This document shows, in pieces, positions 27,888 to 40,309 of a stretch of DNA of 62,534 bases. Source of the DNA: Chrysomallon squamiferum (taxonomy: Eukaryota; Mollusca; Gastropoda; Neomphalida; Peltospiridae). Numbering within the stretch: the stretch's first letter is position 1; every line of letters begins with the position of its first letter. The notes beneath the pieces are model-generated. The model saw nothing but the letters and a program-made list of their open reading frames with translations, was not told the DNA's origin and ran no database searches. The DNA lies in NCBI GenBank assembly GCA_012295275.1, contig CM022677.1, positions 17,695,906 to 17,758,439 on the forward strand, given 5' to 3'. Both the position numbers and the translations under genes were made by a program.

Positions 27888-29089
27888 AACACTGCCTGGT
27901 ACTTGCTAATTCTTTTTATTATTATTAGCAAAAGTGATCACAGATCAGAATAAGTTCATCCTCTTAAGTGTGAATTCCATGACAGAATTACTTAACTGGG
28001 CATGTAAATATTTCTAAAATCCAGATAATGATTTTTTTGTAATTAAACTTACAAGAATATCTGAGAATGTGTACTAGGTTGAGACTAGACTCTGGTTTTC
28101 AACTAGAAATGTTTTCTTACTTACTATTATTTGTTTAGTGTCTTAGTGTCAGGATAAATTAGTGTTTTTTCGGTGTTTTTTTTTGCTGGGCTCCATAAAA
28201 GCCACACAAAACTAGTTACAGGTTTGTAATAATGGTAGACATTTCTTACAGGTAGGGATGAAATATCAAGTTTAAAACTTACTTCTTTTAATAATGTCTT
28301 ATACATTTTCCTTTAAAAGACATTTCAAAAATGAGTTGTAGTTATATATTTTGTTTCTTCAGTTGTAATTTTAATTTAAATTTGTTTCTACGTATCTTCT
28401 TATTTCTGTTTCTTTCTATATTTCTCTAACTGATCTCAGTTTCTTAATATTTTTCTCATTTATTTATTTACTTATTTACTACTTTACTTTATTATTTATC
28501 TATTTATTTATTTGTTTATTTATTACTTTACTTTATTATTTATATATTTATTTATTTGCTTATTTAAATAATATTTATTTTCTGATTATTTTTTCAACCA
28601 TTTTTGTTTTTCAACTATAAACTAGTTTAATAACATGTTATACCCCACATTTCCTATACATTACCAGGTCAAGTCTGTGGATTGATTGCCAGACTGATTT
28701 CTGATACAAACTGTTTTCCAGTCAGTGAAAAAAAACCACTTGTTAGTTACTGATCTAGATAAAGCATGTATCTACACACACCTAGTCAGTCAGATGTTGC
28801 TGATATTGGCCAGTGTTGTTCATGTAATAAAATGTTTTTAACCACAGAACTTTATTATTCTTCTGACTATTGTTTTTGTACATTGGATGTAGCCTTTATA
28901 GGTATATTTTACTACCTTGGGGCTTAAATTAGTCTGAGTATAGAAATTTATATAATAGCCTTGTTTATTTATTTTAATTAGGTGTAAAAGGATAGAAAAA
29001 GGTTTAAATTACAGGGAGAAGGAAATGCATGTAGATTTATATGTTGAGTAAGGTAATATAGAAATTTGTTTTAAACCAAAAACAAAAAA

Positions 29090-29218
29090 AAAAATAAAAA
29101 AAATAAATAAATAAATAACTGTAAATTGTGTGGTGGGGGGTTTGTTTTTTTTAAATGAAAAAATATTTTGATTATAGAGTGTTTGAGGATTGTGCCTGCT
29201 TCCAATCAAATAAATAAG

Positions 29219-29253
<35 letters not shown>

Positions 29254-29350
29254 GTAAAATAACTGTAAATTGTGGAGTTTTTGTTGTTGTTTTTTTAAAT
29301 GAAAAAATATTTTAATTACAGATTGAGGATTGTGCCTGCTTCCAACCATG
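29090..29350. repeat. Two-copy repeat with AAAT runs
   Basis: The unit aaataaataactgtaaattg, then ttttttaaatgaaaaaatat and gaggattgtgcctgcttcca, occurs twice (ends at 29202 and 29347), separated by an (AAAT)n run at 29216-29252. Confidence 0.88.
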
Positions 29351-29851
29351 TAGTGTTATAAATTATGTATTTATTTCATTGATTTAGATCATAATAATAC
29401 TTTTTTCCCAGTAATAATTTATCAGTATTGCATTGAATTCATTTTATTTTATTTGTTCCTTTAAAGATTCATTGTAATGGAGCAGTTGTTAATTTTAAGA
29501 ATTTAAAATAGATAACTACTTATTAAATATTAATAAATTTATGAAATCTTAGAATCAGTTTTTTTTGCAGTGACAGTTTAAGTATTTCAGGACAATGATG
29601 TAGTTATTTCCAAGTGATGGCTTAGTGTTTTTGAACTGGCTGTTATTTTTACCATTCATTTTCTTCTGTATTTAGAATATAGCTGTATTTTATTCTGGAA
29701 ACTCTATATTAATCTCAACATTTTCAACTGCTGATAGCTGAGTTAATAATTTCACAATATTTTAATGTCTCAGATATTTGATCCCAGTAAACTGTTAAAT
29801 TCAGATGTTTTTAAATATCCCAAATTAAACAGGATGTTCATTGCACAGACA

Positions 29852-30295
29852 CTGTTGACCCTCAATTTCATGGACCTCAGTTTTGGGGATTTCAGGACCT
29901 AATCTGAGGGGAAAAAAATTAATTAATAAATTGAACTTACTGACATTTCTCACTTGAAAACTTACCTGTTGGAACTATCAAATTATTTAAGTTCCATTAC
30001 ATGATCCACTTTCCATCACGATTAGAGTAAATTTTATAACCATCCTAACCTAATAAATTTCACCCAGTCTACCCTTATTAGACTGAATGACTTTTTTTTT
30101 GTGTGTGTGTGTGTATATTGTTCTTATATTATTATGTTAAACTATTATATAGTTCATTTGTGTATTAAAGTAAAGTTTAATGTTTCAGTAACTTTTGAGG
30201 TTAATGTTTACATTTGCAATTTTGCAGATTTTTCCATTTCCTGGACTAGTGCCCATTAGGGGGTCTATTAGTCTTTGAAATCAAGGGGTCAGCAG
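29852..30295. mobile_element. Probable MITE, imperfect inverted ends
   Basis: The left end ctgttgaccctcaatttcat and the reverse complement of the right end ctgctgaccccttgatttca agree over most of 25 bp. They bound a 444-bp AT-rich interior with no coding capacity. The GACCCT-type end resembles those of pogo/Tigger-derived miniature elements. No intact TA target duplication is visible, as expected of an old copy. Confidence 0.55.
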
Positions 30296-30780
30296 TAACA
30301 ATCTCACAGTATTGTTGTTTCTGAACATTGGTGTGCATGTATTTCAGTGACTGTTTGACTGGGTTATTTAGAACTCTGTCAATTAAATCAGTTGTTTCAG
30401 GTACCAGAACATTTATTTCTTAACTTTCTGAACACTGAGATATATATATATATATATATTCTTAAATTTCTGAACGCTGATGTATGTACTCTAGTAACTG
30501 GTTTGAGTAATGTATTTAGAACATGGTTACATTTGTTTCAGCAACTGTTGACATCAAGAGTTTCAAACCACTGATTGATTTGCTGCAGAAGTGATGTTTT
30601 TTTTTTCTGAACACTGTCGTTGTACATTGGTGATTTACATACACCAGTGACTGATGTATTTGTGAACTGAATGATGAAACTATTAAATAATTCAAAAAAA
30701 AAAAAAAACAACCCAAAAACGTCATGGATTATTGTGCCAATAACTGTTTTCCAATTTTCCAATAATTTGAACAGTTACAG

Positions 30781-31054
30781 CAGCATGGAGCTGTCCTTCT
30801 CCTCCTTCTTCTTCTTCTCCTGGTCTCACCAACATGGCTAGTAAGTCAGACTGTGTGTTTCTCCCATATTGATTTTTCACCAACAACAACTCACAGCATA
30901 GGACGGCCTGAATTTTATACTGCATCCTCACTGTTTTATAATGTAACCGCCAAGAAAAACTGCAAAGCTTTATGAAAAATTATGAATGTACATATGTTAA
31001 CTTCACTATGGCAGAAACTGGACGGCCTCTGACCTTTCACCCCTGACCTCCAAT
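30781..31054 (+). promoter_or_regulatory. MCC: Presumed 5' UTR/promoter of MCC short form
   Basis: This 270-bp stretch upstream of the alternative start is non-repetitive and richer in GC than the surrounding intron. It includes a pyrimidine-rich TCC/TTC run near 30800-30822 and two copies of GGACGGCCT (30901 and 31020). I see no convincing TATA box. Its role is inferred only from its position before the alternative first exon; the transcription start site cannot be placed. Confidence 0.4.
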
Positions 31055-31114
31055 ATGGCTGAAAGTGATGCTAGTAGCTCACAGTATTACGACTCGGATT
31101 ATTCCGAGCCCCAG
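31055..31114 (+). CDS. MCC: MCC alternative first exon (short isoform start)
   Basis: An ATG in good context (A at -3, G at +4) opens a 20-codon frame, MAESDASSSQYYDSDYSEPQ, that ends exactly at a donor CCCAG|gttggt in phase 0. Joined to the shared exon at 38705 it gives ...SEPQ-LHQAALTSLKGE. This parallels the human short isoform, whose N-terminus is a similarly short Ser/Tyr/acidic peptide ending just before LHSAALASLKGD. The resulting protein is 842 residues (human short form 829). The exon lies in the middle of the 32.5-kb intron that separates the EF-hand exons from the rest, as expected for an internal promoter. The exon also contains a 6-bp-stem hairpin (31093-31108). The assignment rests on position, phase and analogy; the peptide is too short for homology alone. 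Confidence 0.75.
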
Positions 31115-31289
31115 GTTGGTATGAAGATTTTTGTTTCTCGAAAATTGGCGACAGTTAGAATAATCTGTTAATTGGCGAACGTGCTTGTCGTATTGCAAGA
31201 CCTGTGAAATACTTGTCTCTTGTTATTTTTAATTTTTTTTTTTTTTTATCATTTTAAAAACGGAATTTGTTGATACGTAGAAATGTCGA

Positions 31290-32060
31290 TAGACTGATCA
31301 TGTTATTGGTTTGCAGTGACCAACTGGCTTCACTGATTATTGTTGGGTTTTTTTAAAAATATTTTATAACATTTATCTGCAGTGCATGTTTGTAATTAAT
31401 AGAATTGTAATCTGCATGCGTATTTACTGGAAAAATTAATAGAATTTATGATAATTTAGAAACGTTATTTCTCTCTCTCTGTGTGTATGTTTTACATCTG
31501 GGATAGGCCAGATTGGTGATTAATTTTTAATGTTTTATTCGAAATATTTAAATTAGTTTATTAGCATTGCATATTTAATGAAATAAGAAAATGAACATAA
31601 AAATTATGAACTAAAATGGTGTTGGTTAATAACATGGTAAAACCAAGAAATATGGTTTCTCTGTGTTTAATTGGTTATTATTTGTCTGGGTCAAATCTAG
31701 CTTTGCTTCAGTGATTATTTTTATTTGTATATATTTTATATATATATATATATATTTTAATATTTAAATTAAATTTATCTGAAATCAACATTTAATGAAA
31801 ATAGAGGAATCATATTGATTGGTATAGGACAAATACAAATGTCTGTTTTGTTTGTCTGGGAAAACAGCTTAGCTGTATTGATTATTTTCTTGTTTATCTT
31901 TCTGTTTTATCAGAAATATTTACAGTGATAGATCTGAAATGCTTATTTAATTGAAAACAATCAGAGATGTAGAGATAAGTAGTCAAATCATATCCTCCAT
32001 CTTGATTTGTGCAGACCAGCTTGGCTTCTCTGTTTTAATTCTGGTTTTTTTTTTTGGTTT
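31290..32060. repeat. Decayed ~170-bp tandem array
   Basis: Diverged copies of a phrase like ctagctttgcttcagtgatta occur near 31320, 31506, 31695, 31864 and 32015. Each is followed by a T-rich stretch and tatttaatgaaaa-like text. The array begins shortly after the alternative MCC first exon. Confidence 0.55.
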
Positions 32061-32123
32061 TTTTAAAAATATTTACAGGAAGAGAAACCTGGAAAGGGAA
32101 AAAATAAAAATAAAAATAGAAAA

Positions 32124-32158
<35 letters not shown>

Positions 32159-33391
32159 AATATAAAACCTGATCCAAAACAATCTAGTTGCATAATTAAC
32201 AGGAACTGTAGTTATTCTTTTTATTATTTTCATATTATTTTCATCTCATTGCATAAAACAGTTCAGAATTTCAAATTCTCTGAGAGGTTAGTAATTTTGA
32301 TTTAATATAATATATGATTCAGTTTTATTATTATTATGTTTTTTTGATGATAATACACACAACTGGAGTTTATTAGTATTTCAAAATATTTTTTTATAAA
32401 GTATATAATGCAGCTAATATAATTAAAAAACATATAACAACCACAACAACAACTGCAACAACTACTACTACTACTATTATTATTATTATTATTATTATTT
32501 TTTTTTTTTATTTATTCTTTAATTCAGTATTCACAGACATCATAATTTTTATTTTTATTATTATTATTATGATTATTTTTAATGTTTATAAACACTGAAG
32601 TAAATATAAAAATATCAGATGAAATATTTAGTTTATTTCGTTATTCCAAATGTTGTTGTTTCCACTAAATTCATAACCAATACTTTTGGATAATGCATAT
32701 TTAATGAGTTATATTTTAACTCAGAAAATTTTGAATTAAGCGGAGTGACAAGAAATGCTATTACTCTGTTCGCAAGGCTGGTTAAAGGACAAAATAATTT
32801 GTCTTTAATGTGTAATTAATTCCACCTCTGCTGTTGATTTATTTGATTTCCTTTAATATATTTTTCAGGTCACTGAAAGTTTAATTTGAAGTTGTTGATA
32901 ATTTTTAAAATGCATTAAGATATTTATTTTTACATTATTAAAAGACAAAGTTCTCAAAGAATGTTTTTTTAATTTATTTATTTTTATTATTTTATTATTA
33001 TTATTATTTTTTTTTTTTTTTTTTTTTTGCTAATTTATATTTGATTCATTAATAATTTTTTTTTTAGAGTGACCTTTTTTTATTTGTAAATATTTTTTTT
33101 AAATTTTATTTTTGTTATTAATATTGCTTTTTTTCGTCTTTTTTTTTGTATCATAAATTATTTATTTTGATGCTGTTTCAAGCTGGTATGATTTATTACA
33201 ACAATCTTTTAGCAGTTTATGAGAATTTAATATTGTGAATAATGTTTTTCTTCATAAAAAGAAAATATCATTGATTTTAAGTCCTTTTTTAATTATGAAT
33301 GTAGTAATTCTTTAAACAAATATTTTTTTAAATTATTATAATATCAAAAAAGAAGAAAATAAACAAATATTCAATAATTTATTTTATTATA

Positions 33392-33422
<31 letters not shown>

Positions 33423-33544
33423 TATTTTTTTCCATTATGAAAAGTGAGATATTCAATTAGCACTCATTTTCATTAATTTTTTTCCTTCATATATGTTAGA
33501 AATAATATACAGTATTCACTTTCCTTACAAAAGTTGTATTTGTA

Positions 33545-33548
<4 letters not shown>

Positions 33549-33582
<34 letters not shown>
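33549..33582. repeat. Poly(A) run
   Basis: This is an uninterrupted A homopolymer of about 33 bases. There is no adjacent retroelement body or target duplication that would mark it as a retroposon tail. Confidence 0.95.
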
Positions 33583-33583
<1 letters not shown>

Positions 33584-33749
33584 AATATTATTGTTTACAT
33601 TCCTGATAAACAACAAGACAGAACAGTGAAGAAGAAACTTAAGTTCACATTCTGGATTGGGAAAAACATTAAATACATAGAAATTAAAAATATTCTGCTG
33701 CATCACATACTAACAAAACCAGACATCACTGAGTAGCTGAATATGTACA

Positions 33750-34030
33750 AGAATTACTTCACTGACTGTATTAGTTCTATCATTTCACTAACAGAATCGC
33801 ATTTACACTCTTACGTTTTAATTTACATATATTTTCTATAGATTCGGTTTTGTACAGAATCACTAGAATCATTTCACAAACGGAATCACATTAACACCCT
33901 CGTGATTTCATTTACATATATTTTCCATAGATTCGGTTTTGTACAGAATCACTAGAATCATTTCACAAACGGAATCACATTAACACCCTTGTGATTTCAT
34001 TTACATATATTTTCTGTAGATTCAGATTGC
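33750..34030. repeat. ~89-bp tandem array
   Basis: The unit gattcggttttgtacagaat, cactagaatcatttcacaaa, cggaatcacattaacaccct and tttacatatattttc is present in two near-identical copies (33841 and 33930), with partial copies on each side. Sequence to about 35030 looks like a far more decayed relative (recurring ccaaattataat and gatttcagtt). Confidence 0.9.
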
Positions 34031-35088
34031 AAAATCCCTGGGGAAATCCCAAACTAAAAGTCAAAACTCAGCCATGAACAAGTGTTATAACAAATGAAGA
34101 ATGATATATGGTATCAGTTTCAAGATCAGCCAGCAAACTAGAATCAAATTAGCAGCTCTCTTGTGGTTTCAGCTACCTATTGCCTTTATATTTTCAGCAG
34201 TGAACACTTGAAATGACAGTACTAAATTATAATATCAGTTACAAAGGCCAGTCTAAACTAGGATAAATGATTATTAATGCCCATGATGTTAATTAGCTTT
34301 TGATTTCAGTTAAATTTTTTTATATTTTGGGGAATTATAATTTTATCCTCAACCATAAAATAGCCAAATTATAATACGAAAATACCAGTTATGAAGTCAA
34401 GTTTAGAACCAGGAAAAGTCGTAATATTAATTCCCTTTTGATTTCTGCAGTTAGAGTCTTTATGAAACTGTCAAATCTATTTAATTCAGCATAACAGTGC
34501 CAAATTATAATAGGGTTAAGGCCAGAACAGAATTTATATGCTAACTTATTTTTCATTTCAGCTTCATATATCTTGTTTATTTTCAATGGGGAAAGCCCAG
34601 GGAAACCTCCAACTAAAACTGCATAATGTAACCTTGACCTTAATTAATGTCAGAATAATGTAAAATTACCAATTATTAAGCCATTAGTGAAAAAAAATAG
34701 ATAATTGTAGAAAAATTACATTGACACTCAGTAAAATTAAATCAGAATTAGTACTTGAAACCAGAATATGATAATGTAGCCATTCTCATTAAATTGGTTA
34801 ACCAGTTTTAAACCTCTTTTAAGACTTAAGACGGAGAAAAATTACAAATTACCAGGGCCTGTCTAATGTCTGATTAATACTGCCCATGTTATTAATGTTC
34901 ACTGAAAACTGGGAATGACTCTATTCTACTCTGTTAAAGCTGTTGTTAAAGAAAAATATGAAAGATCAATCAATCAGAACTGACTAGTTATTAATGTCAA
35001 GTTAATACTCGTTATAATTGTTTATAAATAAATGAAAATAAATATTTAGACCGAATTATTGTCCAAATAACTAACTAAAATGTTTTAG

Positions 35089-35127
<39 letters not shown>

Positions 35128-35551
35128 AATGTTATTTATTCTATCCCTCTTTTAAATTTTTAGCCTGCTAAATAATAAAAAAAAGTGTTAGTTATGGAAT
35201 ATTGAGTGTTGACATAGTAACTAAAATAGATTATGTATCATGTTGTGTTATCATACTTGAACAATGTTTAAAATTAAACACTTAGTTTATTCTTTATGAG
35301 CCAGTAACAAATATTATTACTGACTTCTTCACTTTCCTCCTCTGTCTAACAGAGTCCCAGATCCAGAATATTATTGCCATCCATTAAAAAAACATCATTA
35401 AAACATTTTAGAAAACAGTTTAAAAAAAATTAAATATCGAAAAAAAAACAAAAAATTTGACCATTTATTTATTTATTAAGTTACTTCTAGAAATGTATTT
35501 TTGACTGCTACCATATATATATATATATATATAAAACACAATATTTCTAGA

Positions 35552-37112
35552 AATAACTTCTAACAGTACTTTAATATCTATTTTCTGTTTGAGTAATCAA
35601 TTTGAGGTCATTAACCGACATCATAATGTCTGTATTTAGAAATAACTTACTATCAATGTCAATAATAATTTAGTAATAATATTAATACTATGTGTGTATA
35701 TGTATGTATTTGTGTTTATGTGTTTCTGTGTTTGTAATATGTATGAAGTGTCCAGTGTTTAACATCACTGAATCTGACCTTGGACTCGGCACTTTTGAAA
35801 GTTTAATATGCTCGGGTCACACTGCACTAGCTGAAAGCGTCTGGTGGGCAGTGTATCAATCGATAGCGACATTCAGATGTGATTATGAAGCCTGGTTTAA
35901 TTTTGTTGCGTGTGACTGGTTTATGTGATTAATGAGAACTGTATTGATTGTCTGTGTTTATTGTTTAGTCTGGAATTAACACAGTCGGAAGTGTTTAACC
36001 TCACTGTGTTATGTAACACGCAGTTATCAGATATGATTTTTATTTTATTTTTTATTACACCGGTCAGGGGGAAAAAATAACTTTTTAACCAGTTATTGTG
36101 TTATCAGTTACTCGTTAATATCAATGAAATAGAGTGCGTTTATAACTAGGCTTAGTCATAATTCATGCTGATATATAGAATATTAATAATTATGCTACTA
36201 CAGTTTATAAACAAATATTAATTATGACATTGGTGAAAATAGTTCATGGCGAAAATAGTTCTTTCTTGCATAGCCTTATAATGTTAATGCATTTTAAATA
36301 TTTTCCTGGATGGCAAATATGCATGTAACTAAGTTTCATTATCTTCAAAATAATTAAAACACAACTTGATAATATTACTTATCCGTAAAATTTATGGAGA
36401 ACAAATGTTATTTTTTTATTTATTTTTTTTATAATCTGTACATGGTAACGAGGTAAAATTTTCAAATAATAGATACTACTCAGCCATTATACTGACAGGA
36501 AAAAAAACACATTTATAAACTTATTTGTAGTCACTAGGTAAAAGGGATATATATCAGGGATCCTTTAGGATTCACTAAATACAAAAGGAGTTATTACAAC
36601 AACATACATCCTATTTATATCCTACTGATTTGATTATAAAGACGCATCATAATATAATACTGTTAGTGGCAAATAAATAAATAAATAAATAAATAAATAA
36701 CTTGGATTAATAATAATAATATTATTATTATTATATTAGATATATTGTGTTACATTACATTGTGTTAATAATATTTTTAGAGGGGAAATAAAAAAATATA
36801 TATATAAACAAACTGTATTAGTAATAATATTATATTACAATATATTGTCTTACATTACATTATAGTAATAATATTATTATTATTATATTACAGTATGTTG
36901 TGTTACATTACATTGTATTAATTATTAACTTAGATAATATTAATAATTAAGAAAATAAACACAAAACACCAAAAAGGGTCCATGATTACTGTACATCATC
37001 TGGAAAATATATCATCTGGAGAATACATCATCTGCAGAATAAATAAATAAACTTTAATAAAAATGTATAATTATTATTGACATCTATATCTAATAAGTGC
37101 TGTTTCTACAAA

Positions 37113-37143
<31 letters not shown>

Positions 37144-37405
37144 AAATAATTAAATTACCTGTAAGTACAATTTTTACTTGTGAGGATATATAAACACAAC
37201 TTGTAGAAGTCACTTCTAAGTCACTTTAATATATATTTTCTGTAGTAATTTGAGGTCATTAACTGACATCATATGGCTGTATTTGAAATAATTTATTATC
37301 AGTGTCAATAATTTAGTATTATTAATAATATGATGTGTATGTATGTATGTATATGTGTTTGTATATGTGTCTGTTTGTAATATGTATGAAGTGTCCAGTA
37401 TTTAA
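35552..37405. repeat. Pair of ~205-bp direct duplications
   Basis: The segment 35552-35765 (aatttgaggtcattaaccga ... atgtatgaagtgtccagtgt) recurs at 37205-37405 (aatttgaggtcattaactga ... atgtatgaagtgtccagtat) with scattered differences. Between them lie an AAAT run at 36671-36700 and a tandem ttgtgttacattacattgt unit at 36730-36915. Confidence 0.88.
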
Positions 37406-37959
37406 CTTCTACAATGTAAAGTAGCAAAAATCCGAAATAAAGAAAGAATTCATTATTGTTACTGAGTAGTAATTGTATCACTTAGCTGTGTATTGGCAGA
37501 TTTTTGTACAAACATACTCAGACTACTCAGACTAATTTGAGTTCTATTGACTCAGTTATTTTTATCTTCTCTCCGTCTGTTTCCATAGTAAATGTCTGCC
37601 TCCATATTGAATTTTAACACATAGACTTGAAATTTGCCGTTTTTGACATTTAGAAAGAAGATTAAGGTCAAAGTAAAAATATGTAACACAATATTAATAC
37701 CTATACAAATGTTCTAACAGGACAGTAATATATTTTATCACACACACATGCACACATACATAACAAAAAGAACAGTAAGAAAGAAACCTTATTGAAAATA
37801 ACCACAAACACATTCAAACACAAACACACAACCATTCACACACAAACACAAACATTCACACAGACATACACACAGGTTTTTTTTTAATATGAAAATATGT
37901 TGGCTTATGATCATATTACATTTGTAACTGTCTTTTTCACTTCACATTGGCTTATTTAT

Positions 37960-37966
<7 letters not shown>

Positions 37967-38005
<39 letters not shown>
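37967..38005. repeat. (GT)n microsatellite
   Basis: This is an uninterrupted GT run 700 bp upstream of the shared MCC exon at 38705. Confidence 0.95.
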
Positions 38006-38007
<2 letters not shown>

Positions 38008-38704
38008 ACATCTATATAATATAGATATGTGTGTTTTTAATATTTAACAGTGTGTACATCTGTTCAGGTTCATATCTATCTGCATGTGTTTGTGTGTGTG
38101 TGTTACATGTGAAATTACATAATAATTATTTATATTTATTTATTTGTTTTCATAAAAAAATGAAAATATCTATAATCAGCAACGTTTTAAAACCTCAATC
38201 AAAGTACAGTCAGTTGACATTCCTACAGATAGGTTCACAAATAAAAAGTAGGTCATATGCAAATGAGGTGTTAGATTGATGGAATTTCATTGGTGGAGAC
38301 TTACAGACACTATAATCTAGTGGATTCTTCAGTTGTTGAATTAGATACATAAAGTACAGAACAGAATTTTTTGTTCTTGCATTAAATTTGAAAATTGTTT
38401 ATAAAATTAATTATTCAGGTAAGAAATTCTTATTATATATTTGTTTTTTTCCAATGTTTAATTTTGCAGGTAACAGAGACTTCTGAAATGAATAGCATAT
38501 TTTAATATTTTATTTTATTTTTAAATATTTAGTTTATTATCACTAATATTATTATTATTTTAATTATCAGTGTTTTTCCATTAATTAGCTTTAGGAATAG
38601 ATAAATGATAAAAAGGATTGAATCAAGAAAATTCACAAATAACATGTTTTAATTTGGTTTTAAATTAAACATAATAATTTAAAATTCTTTCTTTTTTTCC
38701 CCAG

Positions 38705-38818
38705 CTTCACCAGGCGGCCTTGACCTCTCTGAAAGGGGAGATAATCGAGCTGAACAACAGGTTGGCACATGTAATAGCTGAAAGAGATCAGTTAGAAAAA
38801 CAACTGACTAAATGTCAG
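38705..38818 (+). CDS. MCC: MCC shared exon, first coiled coil
   Basis: The acceptor is ttttttccccag and the donor is TGTCAG|gtagga. The exon is 38 codons with phase 0 at both ends: LHQAALTSLKGEIIELNNRL and onward to QLEKQLTKCQ. It is the first exon common to the long and short forms and opens the N-terminal coiled coil (heptads with Leu/Ile at a/d positions). The human equivalent is AALASLKGDIVELNKRLQQTERERDLLEKKL in meaning and spacing. Confidence 0.95.
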
Positions 38819-39229
38819 GTAGGAATTGTTTGGTTTTTATTTTTATTTTTCTTTTTTTCTTTAGTATTATTATTATTATTATTTTTATCCTAGCACTAAA
38901 CTGTCATGAAATTAAATATCCAGCTCACTTTTAATGTTGTTATTCTGGTAACAGTAATAAGAAGATAGCCTGACTAGAAAATAACATGTTTGGCAATAAC
39001 TCTTGGTGATGATTTAAAGTTATTCAGGCTATCTTTCTGCTAAAGATTTAGAAAATATTTACGTTAATGTTATGACTAAATTTAAACTGAAAAAAAAAAA
39101 GAGTTTTATTTTATTATTTATTTACTTGCTTCCTTATTTGGTTATTGATGTGTTTATTTGATTATTTATTTATGATGTTTTATTACACAGACACTAAAAC
39201 ACAGAATACTTTCACAGGTCCAATAAATA

Positions 39230-39463
39230 CAGGGTGGCCCAGATGTAACCGGACCTGAATTGTTTTGTAAAGTTACAGTTAAATGAAACAAATTTTATTT
39301 CATATAGTTACAGCAAATGTTCAAAATGCAAACCATTATTTGTAATACAGTGATGACATCGTTCAGTGGTTGATTCTGTTACTTTTTTGCACATTTCCGT
39401 TAAGACTTGAAATCAGTGATCATCAATTGAGCTTTTGGGTTCAGTTACATCTGGGCCACCCTG
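39230..39463 (-). mobile_element. Tc1/mariner-type deletion derivative (MITE), 234 bp
   Basis: The ends are perfect 20-bp inverted repeats: the left begins cagggtggcccagatg and the right is its exact reverse complement. A TA dinucleotide lies on both sides (39228-39229 and 39464-39465), the target duplication typical of IS630/Tc1/mariner elements. On the minus strand at 39409-39308 an open frame reads QVLTEMCKKVTES...NNGLHFEHLL and stops. It resembles the extreme C-terminus of DDE transposases of this superfamily. The element is therefore an internally deleted copy retaining the 3' end of its gene. It sits in the MCC intron after the exon at 38705. Confidence 0.88.
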
Positions 39464-39651
39464 TATAATATATACAAATTCACATTCATAAAAAGAAATG
39501 TCTGTTGTGATTTTGAATACTGAGAAGATTTTGTCTGAAGTTTTTAATTTACTAATTTACTAATAGACACAATTATATACAAAAACCATTCAAAACTTCA
39601 AATATTTCAGTGATTTTAAATATTTTTAAATTTTATTGTTTTTAATTTACA

Positions 39652-39656
<5 letters not shown>

Positions 39657-39706
<50 letters not shown>

Positions 39707-39732
39707 TTACTAATATATATATATATATATAT
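39657..39732. repeat. (AT)n microsatellite
   Basis: Two AT dinucleotide runs are separated by a short tttatttacta interruption. Other AT runs of similar kind occur at 35094-35124 and 48094-48127. Confidence 0.95.
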
Positions 39733-39769
39733 GTTTCTAATGTGATTTTAAATATTATTTTGTTTGTTT

Positions 39770-40037
39770 TTAATAACATAATTGCATATACCATTAATAA
39801 ATAATTTTCTTATATGCTATAATTTTGATTTTTTTTTAAATTTTGTAAAAGGATGCATATACCATTAATAAATAATTTTCTTATATGCTATAATTTTGAT
39901 TTTTTTTTTAATTTTGTAAAAGGATGCATATACCATTAATAAATAATTTTCTTATATGCTATAATTTTGATTTTTTTTTTAATTTTGTTAAATGATGCAT
40001 ATACCATTAATAAATAATTTTCTTATATTTATTATTA
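39770..40037. repeat. 71-bp tandem array, 4 copies
   Basis: The unit gcatataccattaataaata, attttcttatatgctataat and tttgattttttttt starts at 39784, 39855, 39926 and 39997. A shortened fifth version runs to about 40090. Confidence 0.96.
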
Positions 40038-40151
40038 TTATTAGTTTTTTTTGTTTTTATAATTGCATTAATAAATCATTTTCTTATCCTGTCTGTTTAA
40101 TTATTATTTTATGTGTTTGTTACTGAAATGTGATTGTTTGTTGTCACTAAG

Positions 40152-40294
40152 ACTGAGAAGATTCACAGTCAGAAAGACTTTGATGACAGAGTTGACCAGA
40201 CAGCGGCACGCTACGAGGAACGCGTCACTGAACTTCACAGCGTCATTGCAGAGCTGATGAAGAAAACAGACAGACACCAGATTAATGTCATCAG
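40152..40294 (+). CDS. MCC: MCC exon, YEERVTELHSVIAEL coiled coil
   Basis: The acceptor is tgtcactaag and the donor is ATCAG|gtcagt. It encodes TEKIHSQKDFDDRVDQTAAR, then YEERVTELHSVIAELMKKTD, nearly identical to vertebrate MCC over the second part. It ends in phase 2; the split Arg codon AG|A is completed by the next exon. An 84-bp tandem array begins within about 40 bp of its donor. Confidence 0.95.
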
Positions 40295-40309
40295 GTCAGT
40301 GGTCTTTAG

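Noticed and set aside
33549-33582. Poly(A) run considered as the tail of a retroposed gene or SINE
   Set aside because: There is no body with promoter boxes or coding sequence upstream or downstream, and no flanking target duplication.
34389-34586. 65-codon minus-strand open frame with mixed composition
   Set aside because: It falls in a strongly decayed tandem array within an intron, with no similarity I recognise.
35692-35928. 78-codon open frame with a fairly complex second half (KCPVFNITESDLGL...)
   Set aside because: Its first half lies in a duplicated intronic segment (copy at 37205), it has no splice or homology support, and it sits inside the MCC intron.
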